Origin: Verrucomicrobiia bacterium
GTDB lineage: Bacteria; Verrucomicrobiota; Verrucomicrobiia; Limisphaerales; JADLHS01
NCBI GenBank assembly: GCA_026125285.1
Contig: JAHCLO010000031.1
Coordinates: 1-64,000 of the forward strand
Reading direction: 5' to 3'
Length of the DNA: 64,000 bases
Made by a program: the position numbers and the translations under genes. Below, piece by piece: positions 18,749 to 27,353 of this stretch. The notes beneath the pieces are model-generated. The model saw only the letters and a program-made list of their open reading frames with translations, searched no databases and had not been told where the DNA came from. Position 1 is the stretch's first letter. Each line of letters starts with the position of its first letter.

Positions 18749-18826
18749 TGGTCGGGGCGGCGAGATTCGAACTCGCGACCTCTTGTACCCGAAACAAGCG
18801 CGCTAGCCAGGCTACGCTACGCCCCG
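18749..18826 (-). tRNA. tRNA-Pro (anticodon CGG)
   Basis: Read on the minus strand, the gene starts CGGGGCGTAGCG at 18826 and ends CGCCCCG-A-CCA at 18749. The 7-bp acceptor stem is perfect. The anticodon stem CTTGT/ACAAG encloses TTCGGGT, giving CGG (decodes CCG). The T arm has GTTCGAATC. The CCA end is encoded. It is a single-copy gene between the metallophosphoesterase and the aminotransferase. Confidence 0.97.
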
Positions 18827-18891
18827 ACAGTGTGGAGAAATTGCCGTTTACCCATCCTCTTGGCAACCCAAATCTCCGTTCCAATCTCGGT

Positions 18892-20283
18892 TCACGGCGC
18901 TCTTGGGTCACGGATTGCCGTGATCGCCTCCGCGGTGGCCTCGGCGAGGACGGAGAGGCCTTCTGCCAAAGCTTCGGCAGGAATGGTCAATGGCGGCGCG
19001 ATCTTCACCGTTTGCCCCCACGCACCCACGGGCGAAAAGAGCAACAATCCCTTGTGGAAACAGCGTTCGATAATGCTGTGGGCCAGATCATGCCAAGGTT
19101 CGCACGTACTAGGCTTCACGGTCTGCAATCCGCCTACTAATCCGCGGGCCGTGACGTGTCCAACCACCTCCGCATGTCGGCGCTGAATCTCTCTCAGCCC
19201 CATGAGCAGTACCGGTTCGAGCCGGGCCGCATGGCCGGCCAAATCCTCCTTCACGATCTTCTTGAGGTTCGCCAGCGCCGCTGCACAGCAGACGGGATTC
19301 CCCGTATGCGTGCTGGTCATCGAGCCGGGAGGAAACTGATCCATGATCTCCGCGCGTCCAATGACTGCCGAGAGCGGCAGCGAACTACTGATGCCCTTGC
19401 CGCAGCAGATCAAATCGGGTGTGACGCCGTAATGCTCAAACGCCCAAAACTTGCCCGTGCGGCCAAAACCCGCCTGGACTTCATCGAACACCAACACCAC
19501 TCGGTGCTGCTTGCACCATGCGGCAAGCTGGCGAACGTAGTCCACCGGCGCAAAATCCGGCCCCACACCCTGATATGTCTCCATCATTACGCCGGCGATG
19601 TGCTCTGGCTGCAAGCCCCGTCGCGCAATCGCATCGAGAAACAGCTCGAAGCTTGTATCGGTCTGCCAGTAACCGTCGGGAAACGGCGCATTGAGAATGG
19701 CCGGGTCTTCGTTGACGATCCATGATTTCTGTCCGGCCATCCCGCCAGCTTGTTGCGCGCCAAGAGTGCGTCCATGAAATCCCCGCTGAAAACCCACAAT
19801 CCCGATCTTCTCCCGGCCGCCAGCTTTGATGCCGTGCGCGCGACTCAGCTTGATGGCACATTCGGTTGCCTCCGAACCGGTGGTGAGCAGGAAGACCTTC
19901 CGCAAACCTTCCGGAGCGAGGCCGGCGAGAAACTCGGCCAACTCGGCGCGCTCTTCGCTGGGGAAGACGTAGTTGTGGAGCAACCCACTGTTCACCTGGT
20001 CAATGATTGCCTGCCGGATTTCCGGGGCCGCGTGACCGGCATTGGTTACCAGCACGCCGCTGGACCAGTCCAGCCAGCGATTGCCGTACTTGTCGTAAAC
20101 AAAAATGTCCTCCGCGCGCTCCCACACCACCGGCGGCTGGCCGCGCATGGATTGCGGCTCAAACTGCCGCAACCTTTCCAGGATCGGGAGCGAGTCGGGA
20201 TGCGGCAAGGGCGTGACGATGCGACGGTACTTGGTTTCCACTCGCGCCACTTCACGGGGAGTTATGCTGAATTCTTTGCCCAT
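18892..20283 (-). CDS. Class III aminotransferase (4-aminobutyrate aminotransferase type)
   Basis: A 463-residue PLP enzyme of fold type I. The diagnostic regions are TTGSEATECAIKLSRAH, GFQRGFHGRTLGAQ, VVLVFDEVQAGFGRTGKFWAFEHYGV and the PLP-lysine stretch LICCGKGISSSLPLSAVIG. It most resembles GabT and acetylornithine-type enzymes; the natural substrate may be 4-aminobutyrate, ornithine or a related omega-amino acid. It is a lone gene between the tRNA and hflC. GabD is not adjacent. Confidence 0.87.
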   Translation of the reverse strand: MGKEFSITPREVARVETKYRRIVTPLPHPDSLPILERLRQFEPQSMRGQPPVVWERAEDIFVYDKYGNRWLDWSSGVLVTNAGHAAPEIRQAIIDQVNSGLLHNYVFPSEERAELAEFLAGLAPEGLRKVFLLTTGSEATECAIKLSRAHGIKAGGREKIGIVGFQRGFHGRTLGAQQAGGMAGQKSWIVNEDPAILNAPFPDGYWQTDTSFELFLDAIARRGLQPEHIAGVMMETYQGVGPDFAPVDYVRQLAAWCKQHRVVLVFDEVQAGFGRTGKFWAFEHYGVTPDLICCGKGISSSLPLSAVIGRAEIMDQFPPGSMTSTHTGNPVCCAAALANLKKIVKEDLAGHAARLEPVLLMGLREIQRRHAEVVGHVTARGLVGGLQTVKPSTCEPWHDLAHSIIERCFHKGLLLFSPVGAWGQTVKIAPPLTIPAEALAEGLSVLAEATAEAITAIRDPRAP

Positions 20284-20420
20284 AAAACAAACCGCCCTTC
20301 AGGTGAGCACGAGGCTACCCGGATGAAAAGAAGGAATTGTGTAACCTTCACGGGGCCGGAGCCGGCTGCTCACAGCCGGCCCGGCCTGGCAAACACGACC
20401 GGACTAACTACGACGGCACG

Positions 20421-21314
20421 TCAACGGCGCGCAGGCTGGCCCGCGTCCGTGGAGTTGGGACTACCGAGGTAACGGAACAAATCCCCGTCCGCCGGGAGCA
20501 GCAACGTGCTGCGCTTGCCCAGGAACTGCTCGTACGCCTGCAAGCTGCGGACAAACGCGTAGAACTCCGCGTCCTTCCCGTAGGCCTCGGCATAAATGCG
20601 GGTGGCAGTGGCGTCGCCCTCACCGCGGAGCTTCTCCGCATCCTGCTTTGCTTCCGCCAGAATAATCGTGCGCTGCTTATCGGTTTCAGCTTTCAACTTG
20701 GCGGACTCCTCCTCCCCTTCGCTGCGATAACGTTTGGCTTCACGCTCACGTTCGGCCTGCATACGTTGGAAGACGCTCATCTGGACCTCCTGCGGCAGGT
20801 CGGCGCGTTTGATGCGTACGTCCACCACTTCGATGCCGAATTCCTTGGCCTTTTCGCGCGCCGTCTTGGCCACATTGTCCATGATGATTTCACGCTTCGT
20901 ACCAATCACGACATCGAACTCGTGACTGGCCACCTCCCGCCGCAATTCGGAGAACACCAGGTCGTCAAGCCGGGCGCGGGCGCCGGACTCGTCGCGTACC
21001 GTCTTGAAGAACTGCAACGGGTCCGCGATGCGCCAGCGGGTCACCGGATCGGCCACCAGCCGTTTCTTGTCCTGTGTCAGGTATTCGGCCTTGGGCGCGT
21101 CGCTGGAGAGAATGCGCCGATCAAACCGGTTCACGGTCTGGACAAACGGCAACTTGGTGGCCAGACCGGGCTCCTGAACCGTGCGCTTGTATTCACCGAA
21201 CTGGGTGATGATCACCTGTTCCGTTTCGTTCACCTGGAACAAGGCCTGACGGGAAATGATAAAGGCTACGAACAACAACACCAAACCACCGAAGCCAAAA
21301 AGTCTTTGTGTCAT
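20421..21314 (-). CDS. hflC: HflC, SPFH-domain protease modulator
   Basis: A 297-residue SPFH/Band-7 protein with one N-terminal membrane anchor (LFGFGGLVLLFVAFIIS) and a periplasmic SPFH domain (QVNETEQVIITQFGEYKRTV..). A long charged coiled-coil segment (RMQAEREREAKRYRSEGEEE) follows. HflC and HflK form a complex that restrains FtsH. It follows hflK by 20 bases, in the usual order hflK-hflC. It is a little shorter at the C-terminus than the E. coli protein. Confidence 0.93.
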   Translation of the reverse strand: MTQRLFGFGGLVLLFVAFIISRQALFQVNETEQVIITQFGEYKRTVQEPGLATKLPFVQTVNRFDRRILSSDAPKAEYLTQDKKRLVADPVTRWRIADPLQFFKTVRDESGARARLDDLVFSELRREVASHEFDVVIGTKREIIMDNVAKTAREKAKEFGIEVVDVRIKRADLPQEVQMSVFQRMQAEREREAKRYRSEGEEESAKLKAETDKQRTIILAEAKQDAEKLRGEGDATATRIYAEAYGKDAEFYAFVRSLQAYEQFLGKRSTLLLPADGDLFRYLGSPNSTDAGQPARR

Positions 21315-21334
21315 AGGATAAATCAGTTGCGGGG

Positions 21335-22351
21335 TTAACGGGTGCGGGGCAATTCAGTAATTCCGGCCGGCCGGAGCATTTCGCCGCCGCCTGTGTTCAA
21401 AGGCAGTAGTGGCAGCAATCGTTGGCTCAGGTCGCCCCCGACGACAATTTTGTCAATGTCCGGCAGAATCTTCTCGATGGTTTCCAGGTGCAGGCGGTCG
21501 CGCGTGACCTCCTTGGCTTTTTCATACTCGGCGAGCACGCTGAGGAAACGGGCCGCCTCGCCCGTGGCCAGCAAGACCCGTTGCTCCCGGTAACCCTCGG
21601 CTTCCCGCAAAATCTTCTGCGCCTCACCGCGTGCTTTGGGCACAATGTCGGCTTGATAACCGCGCGCCTGGTTGATGAGCTTCTCCCGGTCCTCGCGGGC
21701 GCGCACCACGTCGTGGAAGGCATCACGCACCTGATCGGGCGGATCGGCAGCTTGCAGTTTGAGCTCGGTTATCGCCAGACCGGACTGATAGTCGTCCATC
21801 AGACGCTGGACAAAAGCACGGGTGTCCTCCTGCACACGGGCGCGCTCCTCGATCATCACCTGATCAATGGTCATGCCGCCGACGACACTGCGCAGGGCAA
21901 CTTCTGTCGCGCCGCGCAACGTATTCTCCGGGTCGCGCAGGCGGAAGAGATACTTGGAGGGATCCGCCACGCGGTATTGCACCACCATCTGAGCTTCGAC
22001 AATGTTCTCGTCGCCGGTGAGCATCATGGCTTCTTCATTCACGCGCTGGCCGGCACGAAAGCCGACTTCGATACGGCGGATTTGATCAACGCTCACCACG
22101 TCCACCTGTTGAAAGGGCCACGGATAGCGATAATTCAAACCCGGCTCGGTGCGGACGGTTTCCTTGCCGAAGGTGCGAACCACGCCCTTGTGGCCCGGCT
22201 CGACGACATAAACGCCAGACGCAAGCCAAAGGAGACCCACGGCCCCGAGAACGACGGGCAGCAGCCTGGACATGTATTTTTTGACCCATTTCTCGGCCTG
22301 TTCGAGTATTCGACCGAGTTGCTGATCGAATTGAGGTTGATTGTAACTCAT
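21335..22351 (-). CDS. hflK: HflK, SPFH-domain protease modulator
   Basis: A 338-residue partner of HflC. MSYNQPQFDQQLGRILEQ starts the protein at the ATG at 22351; the ORF extension to 22426 overlaps the neighbouring zinc-peptidase gene. A membrane helix (LPVVLGAVGLLWLASGVYVV) precedes the SPFH domain (EPGHKGVVRTFGKETVRTEPGLNYRYPWP). Upstream is the metallopeptidase gene, so a membrane-proteostasis cluster is plausible. Confidence 0.93.
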   Translation of the reverse strand: MSYNQPQFDQQLGRILEQAEKWVKKYMSRLLPVVLGAVGLLWLASGVYVVEPGHKGVVRTFGKETVRTEPGLNYRYPWPFQQVDVVSVDQIRRIEVGFRAGQRVNEEAMMLTGDENIVEAQMVVQYRVADPSKYLFRLRDPENTLRGATEVALRSVVGGMTIDQVMIEERARVQEDTRAFVQRLMDDYQSGLAITELKLQAADPPDQVRDAFHDVVRAREDREKLINQARGYQADIVPKARGEAQKILREAEGYREQRVLLATGEAARFLSVLAEYEKAKEVTRDRLHLETIEKILPDIDKIVVGGDLSQRLLPLLPLNTGGGEMLRPAGITELPRTR

Positions 22352-22379
22352 AGTTCTTTCTCCGGGTTGATGCAGCTGC

Positions 22380-23057
22380 TCAAGCGAAGGGTCGGCCCCA
22401 ACGCAACAGCCGCAGTAGTTGCACAAAACTCAACGTAAAAGCTGCGACATACGTCCACGCCGCCGCGTTCAAAACCTGCCCCACGCCGGCGAGTTCCTGC
22501 GCGTTCACCAGCCCGCGTTCCCGCAATAAGTGGCCCGCGCGCCGGCTGGCGTCAAATTCCAGCGGCAGCGTGACCAGTTGAAACGCCAGCAGCACCAGGA
22601 ACAAACCCAGCCCAATGAGCATGAGCGGCGGCAGTTTCAACACCAGTCCTCCCAGGAACAGCGGCAATGCCAGTCGCGCCCCCAGGCGCGTGAATGGCAC
22701 CATGGCCATCCGCATCTGCATCGGCCAGTATAGCTCTTGATGCTGCAACGCATGGCCGGCCTCGTGCGCCGCAATCCCCACCGCGGTCAGCGAATTCGTG
22801 TCATGCACATCCGCCGACAATCGCAACGTGCGCGTTTGCGGATCATAATGATCCGTCAGTGCCCCGCCAATCCGCTCCACCGGCACGTGCGTCAGACCCG
22901 CGGCATCGAGAATTTCGCGGGCCGCCTGGGCGCCGGTGAGCGGACGTTCCGCACAAGGCTGTCCGCGCCAGCGACTGTAAACCGACATCAGACGCCATTG
23001 GGCCCACAGGGCTACCGCCACCCCAATCAACGCCGCCAAATAGAATCGAGACATCAT
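22380..23057 (-). CDS. Neutral zinc metallopeptidase (YugP-like)
   Basis: A 225-residue membrane protein of the zinc-dependent peptidase family represented by Bacillus YugP. It has an N-terminal membrane helix, the zinc motif HEAGHALQH at 98-106, and two C-terminal membrane helices around LPLFLGGLVLKLPPLMLIGLGLFLVLLAFQLVTLP. LEFDASRRA is the downstream family motif. The start is MMSRFYLAAL at 23057; the ORF upstream is not similar. It precedes hflK by 28 bases on the same strand. Confidence 0.88.
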   Translation of the reverse strand: MMSRFYLAALIGVAVALWAQWRLMSVYSRWRGQPCAERPLTGAQAAREILDAAGLTHVPVERIGGALTDHYDPQTRTLRLSADVHDTNSLTAVGIAAHEAGHALQHQELYWPMQMRMAMVPFTRLGARLALPLFLGGLVLKLPPLMLIGLGLFLVLLAFQLVTLPLEFDASRRAGHLLRERGLVNAQELAGVGQVLNAAAWTYVAAFTLSFVQLLRLLRWGRPFA

Positions 23058-23217
23058 GTTGCCAGACCGCGAGTGTGAGAATATGCGTGAATATGAAAAT
23101 GATGGCCAGCATTTCCGGCCAGAACTTTGTTGCGTGAGAAGGCAACTGCGGGCGGTTATTGAACCCGCAGGCGCGGACACTTGCACTACCATCGTTGGGC
23201 GGCAGCAAATCGGCTGG

Positions 23218-25140
23218 TTACCACCCCGCCGCGTTCCCTCCGGCCCGCGGATCCGCCGCACCCACCAGACTCCTGCCGTCTGGGCTCCGGGCAACGATGT
23301 GCGACACGGCCATCGAATTCAATTCCGCGACTTCGTGCCCACGCTGTTGCAGTGCCGTCCGCAAATGCTGCGGCAGCGCCCGCTCCACCTGCAACTCGCC
23401 CGGCGACCATTGATGATGAATGCGCGGCGCGGCAATCGCCTCCCCCGCGCTCATACCGAGGTCGAGCATGTAGATCAATTCCATCAGGACCGACGTGATG
23501 ATCTTTGGTCCGCCCGCCGCGCCGAGTGCGATGATGGGTTTACCGTTCTTGAGCACAATCGTCGGCGTCATGCTGGACAGCGGCCGTTTGCCGGGCGCCA
23601 CGGCGTTGGCGTCGGCCCCAATCAATCCGAAGGCGTTCGGCACCCCGGGCTGGATGGAAAAGTCGTCCATCTCGTTGTTCATCACCACGCCCGTGCCGGG
23701 AATCACAACCTTTGAACCAAAGCTCGTGTTGATCGTGGCTGTGACCGCGACCCAGTTCCCTTCCGCATCAGCCACGGACCAGTGGGTGGTGTGCTTTTCG
23801 ATTTGAGTGAATTCCTGCCGAAATGAAAGCGGCGCTGAAGACGCACGCACTCCAAACGCTGGCGCGAGTTCCTGTGGCCCTCGTCCGGCGCGAAGCGTTT
23901 GGAGTGCGTGCGTCTTCAGCGCCGCTCTCGGAGAAGGGCTCAATGGCGGGATTGGCATTGCTATTCCAGTCGAATCGGGCAGCGAATCCCTCACCTTCAA
24001 TCCTTCTCCCCTTTGGGGCGAGCGGGAAGCCATATTCCGTCCCTTCCTGAATACATCCCGCTCCCACTTAGGCGGCGTGCCGTGAGCGGGAACTTCAGTC
24101 GCGCGCGTGAGGTTGATCTTCTTTGCCAGCGAGGCGGCGTATCGCTTTGACACCAGTCCCCGCGGCACTCGCGCGAAATCTGGATCGCCCAGCCAATAGG
24201 CGCGGTCGGCGAAAGCCAGTTTCATGGCTTCGGCGATGACATGCAGTCGCGTGGCTTCATCAAGCGATTTCAAATCGAACTTCTCCAGGATGTTCAACAT
24301 TTGGACCAGGTGGACACCCCCGGAACTGGGCGGCGCAAAGGAAATGATCCTGTAACCGCGATACGTCGTCGTGACCGGCTCGCGCAGCATGACTTGGTAA
24401 TTGGCGAAGTCGGCGGCAGTCATCAGGCCGCCGTGGGACTGCATCCAGTGCTCGGTTGCTCGGGCAAACGGCCCGCGATAAAACCAATCGCTCCCCTGCC
24501 CTGCGATGCTGCGATACGTGGCGGCCAGGTCGGGCTGCTTGAGGACGTCTCCCGCTTTCAAGGGTTCGCCGTCGCGGAAGAACACCGCACGCGAAGCTTC
24601 AAACTGCTTCATGTCCCCGGCCACGGATTTCAGACGGTTGGCGTACGAGGCGTTCAAGGCAAAGCCAGTTTCCGCAATCTCCGCTGCTGGCAGGATCAAT
24701 TCGCCCAAATGTTTCCTTCCATGCTTGCGCACGGCGTAATCGAACGCGGCCAGTGCGCCGGGCACGCCGCTGGCCAGCGCCCCCGTCTGACTGATCTCCG
24801 TGTCGGCTTTGCCGTCGCGCACAAACATGTCGCGCGTGGCGGCGGCCGGTGCCATTTCCCGACCATCAATCGCCACCACCTTGCCGTTCGCCAATCGGAT
24901 CAACATGAAACAACCGCCGCCGATGCCGGAGTTGGCAGTGTCCACGACCCCCAAGGTAAGCCCCACCGCCACGGCGGCGTCCACGGCGTTGCCACCGGTC
25001 CTGAGGACGTTCAAGCCGGCTTCGGTGGCCAGCGGATGCACCGAGGAGATCATACCGCGACGGGACTCGGCTGCGGTCAAAACCACCACAGAGCTGCTGA
25101 TAGCCAGCGCGCAAACCCAAGCGGTAAAGCAACGGATCAC
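23218..25140 (-). CDS. ggt: Gamma-glutamyltranspeptidase with an in-frame palindromic-repeat insertion
   Basis: A secreted Ntn-hydrolase that cleaves gamma-glutamyl bonds of glutathione. I prefer the GTG start at 25140, which gives a good signal peptide (VIRCFTAWVCALAISSSVVVLTAA); the ORF remains open to 25293 but there it is family C repeat sequence. The family core is intact: GGNAVDAAVAVGLTLGVV, SGIGGGCFM, the autocleavage site HTTHWSVADAEGN (catalytic Thr about residue 451 with this start) and PGKRPLSSMTPTIV. Just before that Thr, about 75 residues (bases 23811-24039) have no GGT counterpart and contain the perfect inverted repeat 23828-23926. The linker here is normally short, so this is an insertion. 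The reading frame is kept, so the enzyme may still mature. Confidence 0.85.
   Translation of the reverse strand: MIRCFTAWVCALAISSSVVVLTAAESRRGMISSVHPLATEAGLNVLRTGGNAVDAAVAVGLTLGVVDTANSGIGGGCFMLIRLANGKVVAIDGREMAPAAATRDMFVRDGKADTEISQTGALASGVPGALAAFDYAVRKHGRKHLGELILPAAEIAETGFALNASYANRLKSVAGDMKQFEASRAVFFRDGEPLKAGDVLKQPDLAATYRSIAGQGSDWFYRGPFARATEHWMQSHGGLMTAADFANYQVMLREPVTTTYRGYRIISFAPPSSGGVHLVQMLNILEKFDLKSLDEATRLHVIAEAMKLAFADRAYWLGDPDFARVPRGLVSKRYAASLAKKINLTRATEVPAHGTPPKWERDVFRKGRNMASRSPQRGEGLKVRDSLPDSTGIAMPIPPLSPSPRAALKTHALQTLRAGRGPQELAPAFGVRASSAPLSFRQEFTQIEKHTTHWSVADAEGNWVAVTATINTSFGSKVVIPGTGVVMNNEMDDFSIQPGVPNAFGLIGADANAVAPGKRPLSSMTPTIVLKNGKPIIALGAAGGPKIITSVLMELIYMLDLGMSAGEAIAAPRIHHQWSPGELQVERALPQHLRTALQQRGHEVAELNSMAVSHIVARSPDGRSLVGAADPRAGGNAAGW
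23828..23926. repeat. Family A palindrome inside ggt, perfect 33-bp arms
   Basis: Arms 23828-23860 and 23894-23926 are exact reverse complements over 33 bases with a 33-base loop. The left arm begins AGCGGCGCTGAAGACGCACG, matching 1373-1405 exactly. In the ggt frame it encodes roughly AALKTHALQTLRAG..GVRASSAPLS. Confidence 0.9.
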
Positions 25141-25207
25141 AGCGACATGGGCAAGTGAACACTCTGCGCTCACCCGCACGCTGACCCTCCCCCCGAACCC
25201 TGCGCTC

Positions 25208-25278
25208 GTAGCCGCCGACATGAGGAGGCGGACAACGTTGCAGTTCAGGGGAATCCACCTCCTCACGTCGGCGGCTAC
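25208..25278. repeat. Family C palindromic repeat
   Basis: GTAGCCGCCGACATGAGGAGG pairs with CCTCCTCACGTCGGCGGCTAC. It is nearly identical to the copy at 57930-58000 and related to the one inside the Fic gene at 63789-63862. It sits just upstream of ggt. Confidence 0.75.
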
Positions 25279-25554
25279 GCTTCGAGGGTTCACGGCGCGA
25301 ATCTGGGTTCAGGGAATTCTCTCCCGGAGGGCGAGGGATCCGCTTTCGTCCGGTTTGATTTGTCCGTGAAGCACGCGAGCTATCGCCAGCTTCCAGTTTC
25401 GCCAAAGCCGGCGAACGACTCCCCCCCTACCACCGGAAGACAACTGTTGGAATATGCACAACAACAAACACATGATTCACGCACCCACGTTCCTACGCAG
25501 CGTAGTGGCAGAATGGCGTTCCCGGCAACTCTGAAAACCCTCAGCAGAAATTTC

Positions 25555-25580
25555 ACAATGGCCGGCGCTGACCCGTTTCC
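25555..25580. repeat. R2 repeat, copy a
   Basis: ACAATGGCCGGCGCTGACCC followed by GTTTCC. The same sequence with two changes recurs at 28694, in the same orientation. Both copies flank the Rhs/RAYT segment. Confidence 0.65.
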
Positions 25581-25620
25581 ACCCAGGACGCCACGATTGC
25601 AGCCGCGACGCCCGAACCGG

Positions 25621-25978
25621 TGAGAGCTTCTGGCGCGAGTCGGCGAGCGCCACTAATTCCCGATTGGCCCGCCCCCGGTGCAGCCACCTGCTCCACGCCG
25701 TTGAGGGCTCGCGCACCGGCTGCCCGGCGCAAGCCGGAGTTTTAGCAGCCGGTGTGACAGGCCGACCGCCGGGGAGCTGCCCGCCGACCAACGGCGGGCA
25801 GTGCCTAGCAGCCCTGGCCGACCGACGTAGCGGAGGGGCAGCCGGGACACAGGGTGCGAGAGGGTGAAGGGGCGCACGCTGTGGCCCGGATGACCCGCAG
25901 CGGCAGGAGGGAGCGCGAGGGCTGTGGTACAGGCGCGGGTGGCCGACCAACTCCGGCGCGGCCTGAGCGCCGCTAGAT
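25621..25978. other. GC-rich structured stretch, no gene recognised
   Basis: About 360 bases between ggt and the immunity gene without a credible ORF. Read on the minus strand it holds strong local hairpins, for example GCCCGCC-GTTGGTC-GGCGGGC near 25780-25800 and CCGGC-TTGC-GCCGG near 25730. It might be a structured RNA or decayed mobile DNA; it does not contain the RNase P core motif GAGGAAAGTCC. Confidence 0.35.
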
Positions 25979-25984
25979 TCCTTC

Positions 25985-26314
25985 TCACCGCTTGTGCGAG
26001 ACAGCGTTTCCAATTAAGCGACGTAGCTGATACGCAACTAAGGCAACAATCGCCCCAACAATTGCCGTGTATGCAAACATAACCCCCAGTCCAACCAACA
26101 CATTGTCCGAGCGCATTAGTTTGTGCTTGGCCGCCGAGTCGAGCAACCAGCCTGCTGGGGAGATCAACCACGCAACCCATGTCCCAATCATCCCCCTGTT
26201 TCCGTAGAGATCAGGTTGCCCGATTCCCAACACAAGGCACACAAGCAGAAACGCAATTCCACCGCTTGCCCCCAAGCCAGCCACAAGCACCAGTTTCCGA
26301 AGCTGAGGTTTCAT
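25985..26314 (-). CDS. Four-helix membrane protein, probable immunity protein of the Rhs toxin
   Basis: A 109-residue protein starting MKPQLRKLVLVAGLGASGG. Three or four hydrophobic helices are visible (VAGLGASGGIAFLLVCLVLGI, MIGTWVAWLISPAGWLL, VLVGLGVMFAYTAIVGAIVALVAY). The ATG at 26314 is 5 bases after the toxin stop. That spacing and the toxin-then-small-gene layout are the standard for polymorphic-toxin immunity genes. No family match is recognised, so the immunity call is from context. Confidence 0.55.
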   Translation of the reverse strand: MKPQLRKLVLVAGLGASGGIAFLLVCLVLGIGQPDLYGNRGMIGTWVAWLISPAGWLLDSAAKHKLMRSDNVLVGLGVMFAYTAIVGAIVALVAYQLRRLIGNAVSHKR

Positions 26315-26319
26315 AGGCG

Positions 26320-27303
26320 TTAATTCACACCAAAGAACCTCTTGCATTCGCAGCCACCGTTGGCCTTCACGTAGCTCCGAAAGCCCGCCAGCACACTCTC
26401 AGTTCTTTCTTTGGTAAGCTTCCACCTCCGCAGTCCGGGGGTGTAGATCGCATAATCAAATCCCGCATTGTTGATCACATGGATAGCGTTCCCAGCCGGC
26501 CTTCCGTCTGGGCTGCCAACCGCATCTAGCCATGTCGTGTCCGGGTAATCAGTCGGATCGCCATAAACACGCTGAGGGCTAAACTGGTTGTGGATAATAT
26601 AGACGATCCCAGGCATCCGCATTCCATAGTCGCCATGTGCCACAACATCCTGCATCGGATGCAGAGCCGTGCCCAATTGGACTGCGGCCATTTCAGGGGA
26701 GTCGTTTCCAAGCCGTATTGTGCACAGTGTTTCTGCCCTCCGTTTGTGATCGGCAAAATGAACATACCGTGAATCTGGCCCTCCATTCAGGTTACGATTG
26801 AAATGGTAACTCTGATCGCCAATGATCGGCATAAAACTGGTCCGACCGGAATCAACAGCTTCATCGGCAGCTCCAACCATTTCGGCAGCTTGCTCTGGAT
26901 AAGACCCGGCAATCGCCCATCGCTTGGTTGCGGCGTAGTGAACATCCGTTGCCCAAAGCCCAAGGACATCGAGCATCTGCAAGGGATTGTTTCTAAACGC
27001 TGCGTAGAGGTTCGCACCCCCTTTTTCCTCGAACGGGTCTCTGTTTGGCCATCTCCCCGTGTCGGCATCGTAATCGCGGAACAAATACTTCACGTTGCCA
27101 GTCACATCATCCGCATACTGCGTGCTGAAGCGGATGGGATTCAGCTTCGCCATCGGCCCGGTCATCCGAATCGGTTCGGCGAACGGGCCGTACTCGTAGC
27201 GGGCACTCTCGCTGCCGTTGATTGCGTTCACCAGCGCCACAACGTTGCCATTCCCGTCGTAACAGAAGAAATGCGTGGCGTTGGTTTTGAAATTCACGGC
27301 CAT
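26320..27303 (-). CDS. Orphan Rhs C-terminal fragment with putative zinc-hydrolase toxin domain
   Basis: A 327-residue ORF. Residues 1-116 are the end of an Rhs/YD-repeat core (YDGNGNVVALVNA, ARYEYGPFAEPIRMTGP, YLFRDYDADTGRW, RDPFEEKGGANLYAAF). Residues about 117-327 are the variable toxin. The toxin shows GTALHPMQDVVAHGDYG (H215, D219, H223) plus YHF (H167) and HYAATKRWA (H122), a pattern reminiscent of zinc phospholipase C/S1-P1-nuclease folds. The Rhs shell upstream is missing: the ORF starts 1 base from the R1 repeat at 27304, so the gene is truncated. Expression is uncertain. Confidence 0.75.
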   Translation of the reverse strand: MAVNFKTNATHFFCYDGNGNVVALVNAINGSESARYEYGPFAEPIRMTGPMAKLNPIRFSTQYADDVTGNVKYLFRDYDADTGRWPNRDPFEEKGGANLYAAFRNNPLQMLDVLGLWATDVHYAATKRWAIAGSYPEQAAEMVGAADEAVDSGRTSFMPIIGDQSYHFNRNLNGGPDSRYVHFADHKRRAETLCTIRLGNDSPEMAAVQLGTALHPMQDVVAHGDYGMRMPGIVYIIHNQFSPQRVYGDPTDYPDTTWLDAVGSPDGRPAGNAIHVINNAGFDYAIYTPGLRRWKLTKERTESVLAGFRSYVKANGGCECKRFFGVN

Positions 27304-27349
27304 AAAGGGGTCGTAAAGGGGTCGTAAAGGGGTCGGTCAAAAGTATTGT
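27304..27349. repeat. R1 repeat, copy a (RAYT 3' side)
   Basis: Three runs of AAAGGGGTCG at 11-base spacing, ending GGTCAAAAGTATTGT. It lies between the RAYT stop (27354) and the Rhs fragment. Bases 27323-27349 are identical to 30318-30344, and inverted to 28350-28376 with one difference. Confidence 0.85.
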
Positions 27350-27353
27350 CATA

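Noticed and set aside
25621..25978. RNase P RNA or tmRNA
   Set aside because: Some short strings resemble RNase P, but core motifs such as GAGGAAAGTCC are missing.
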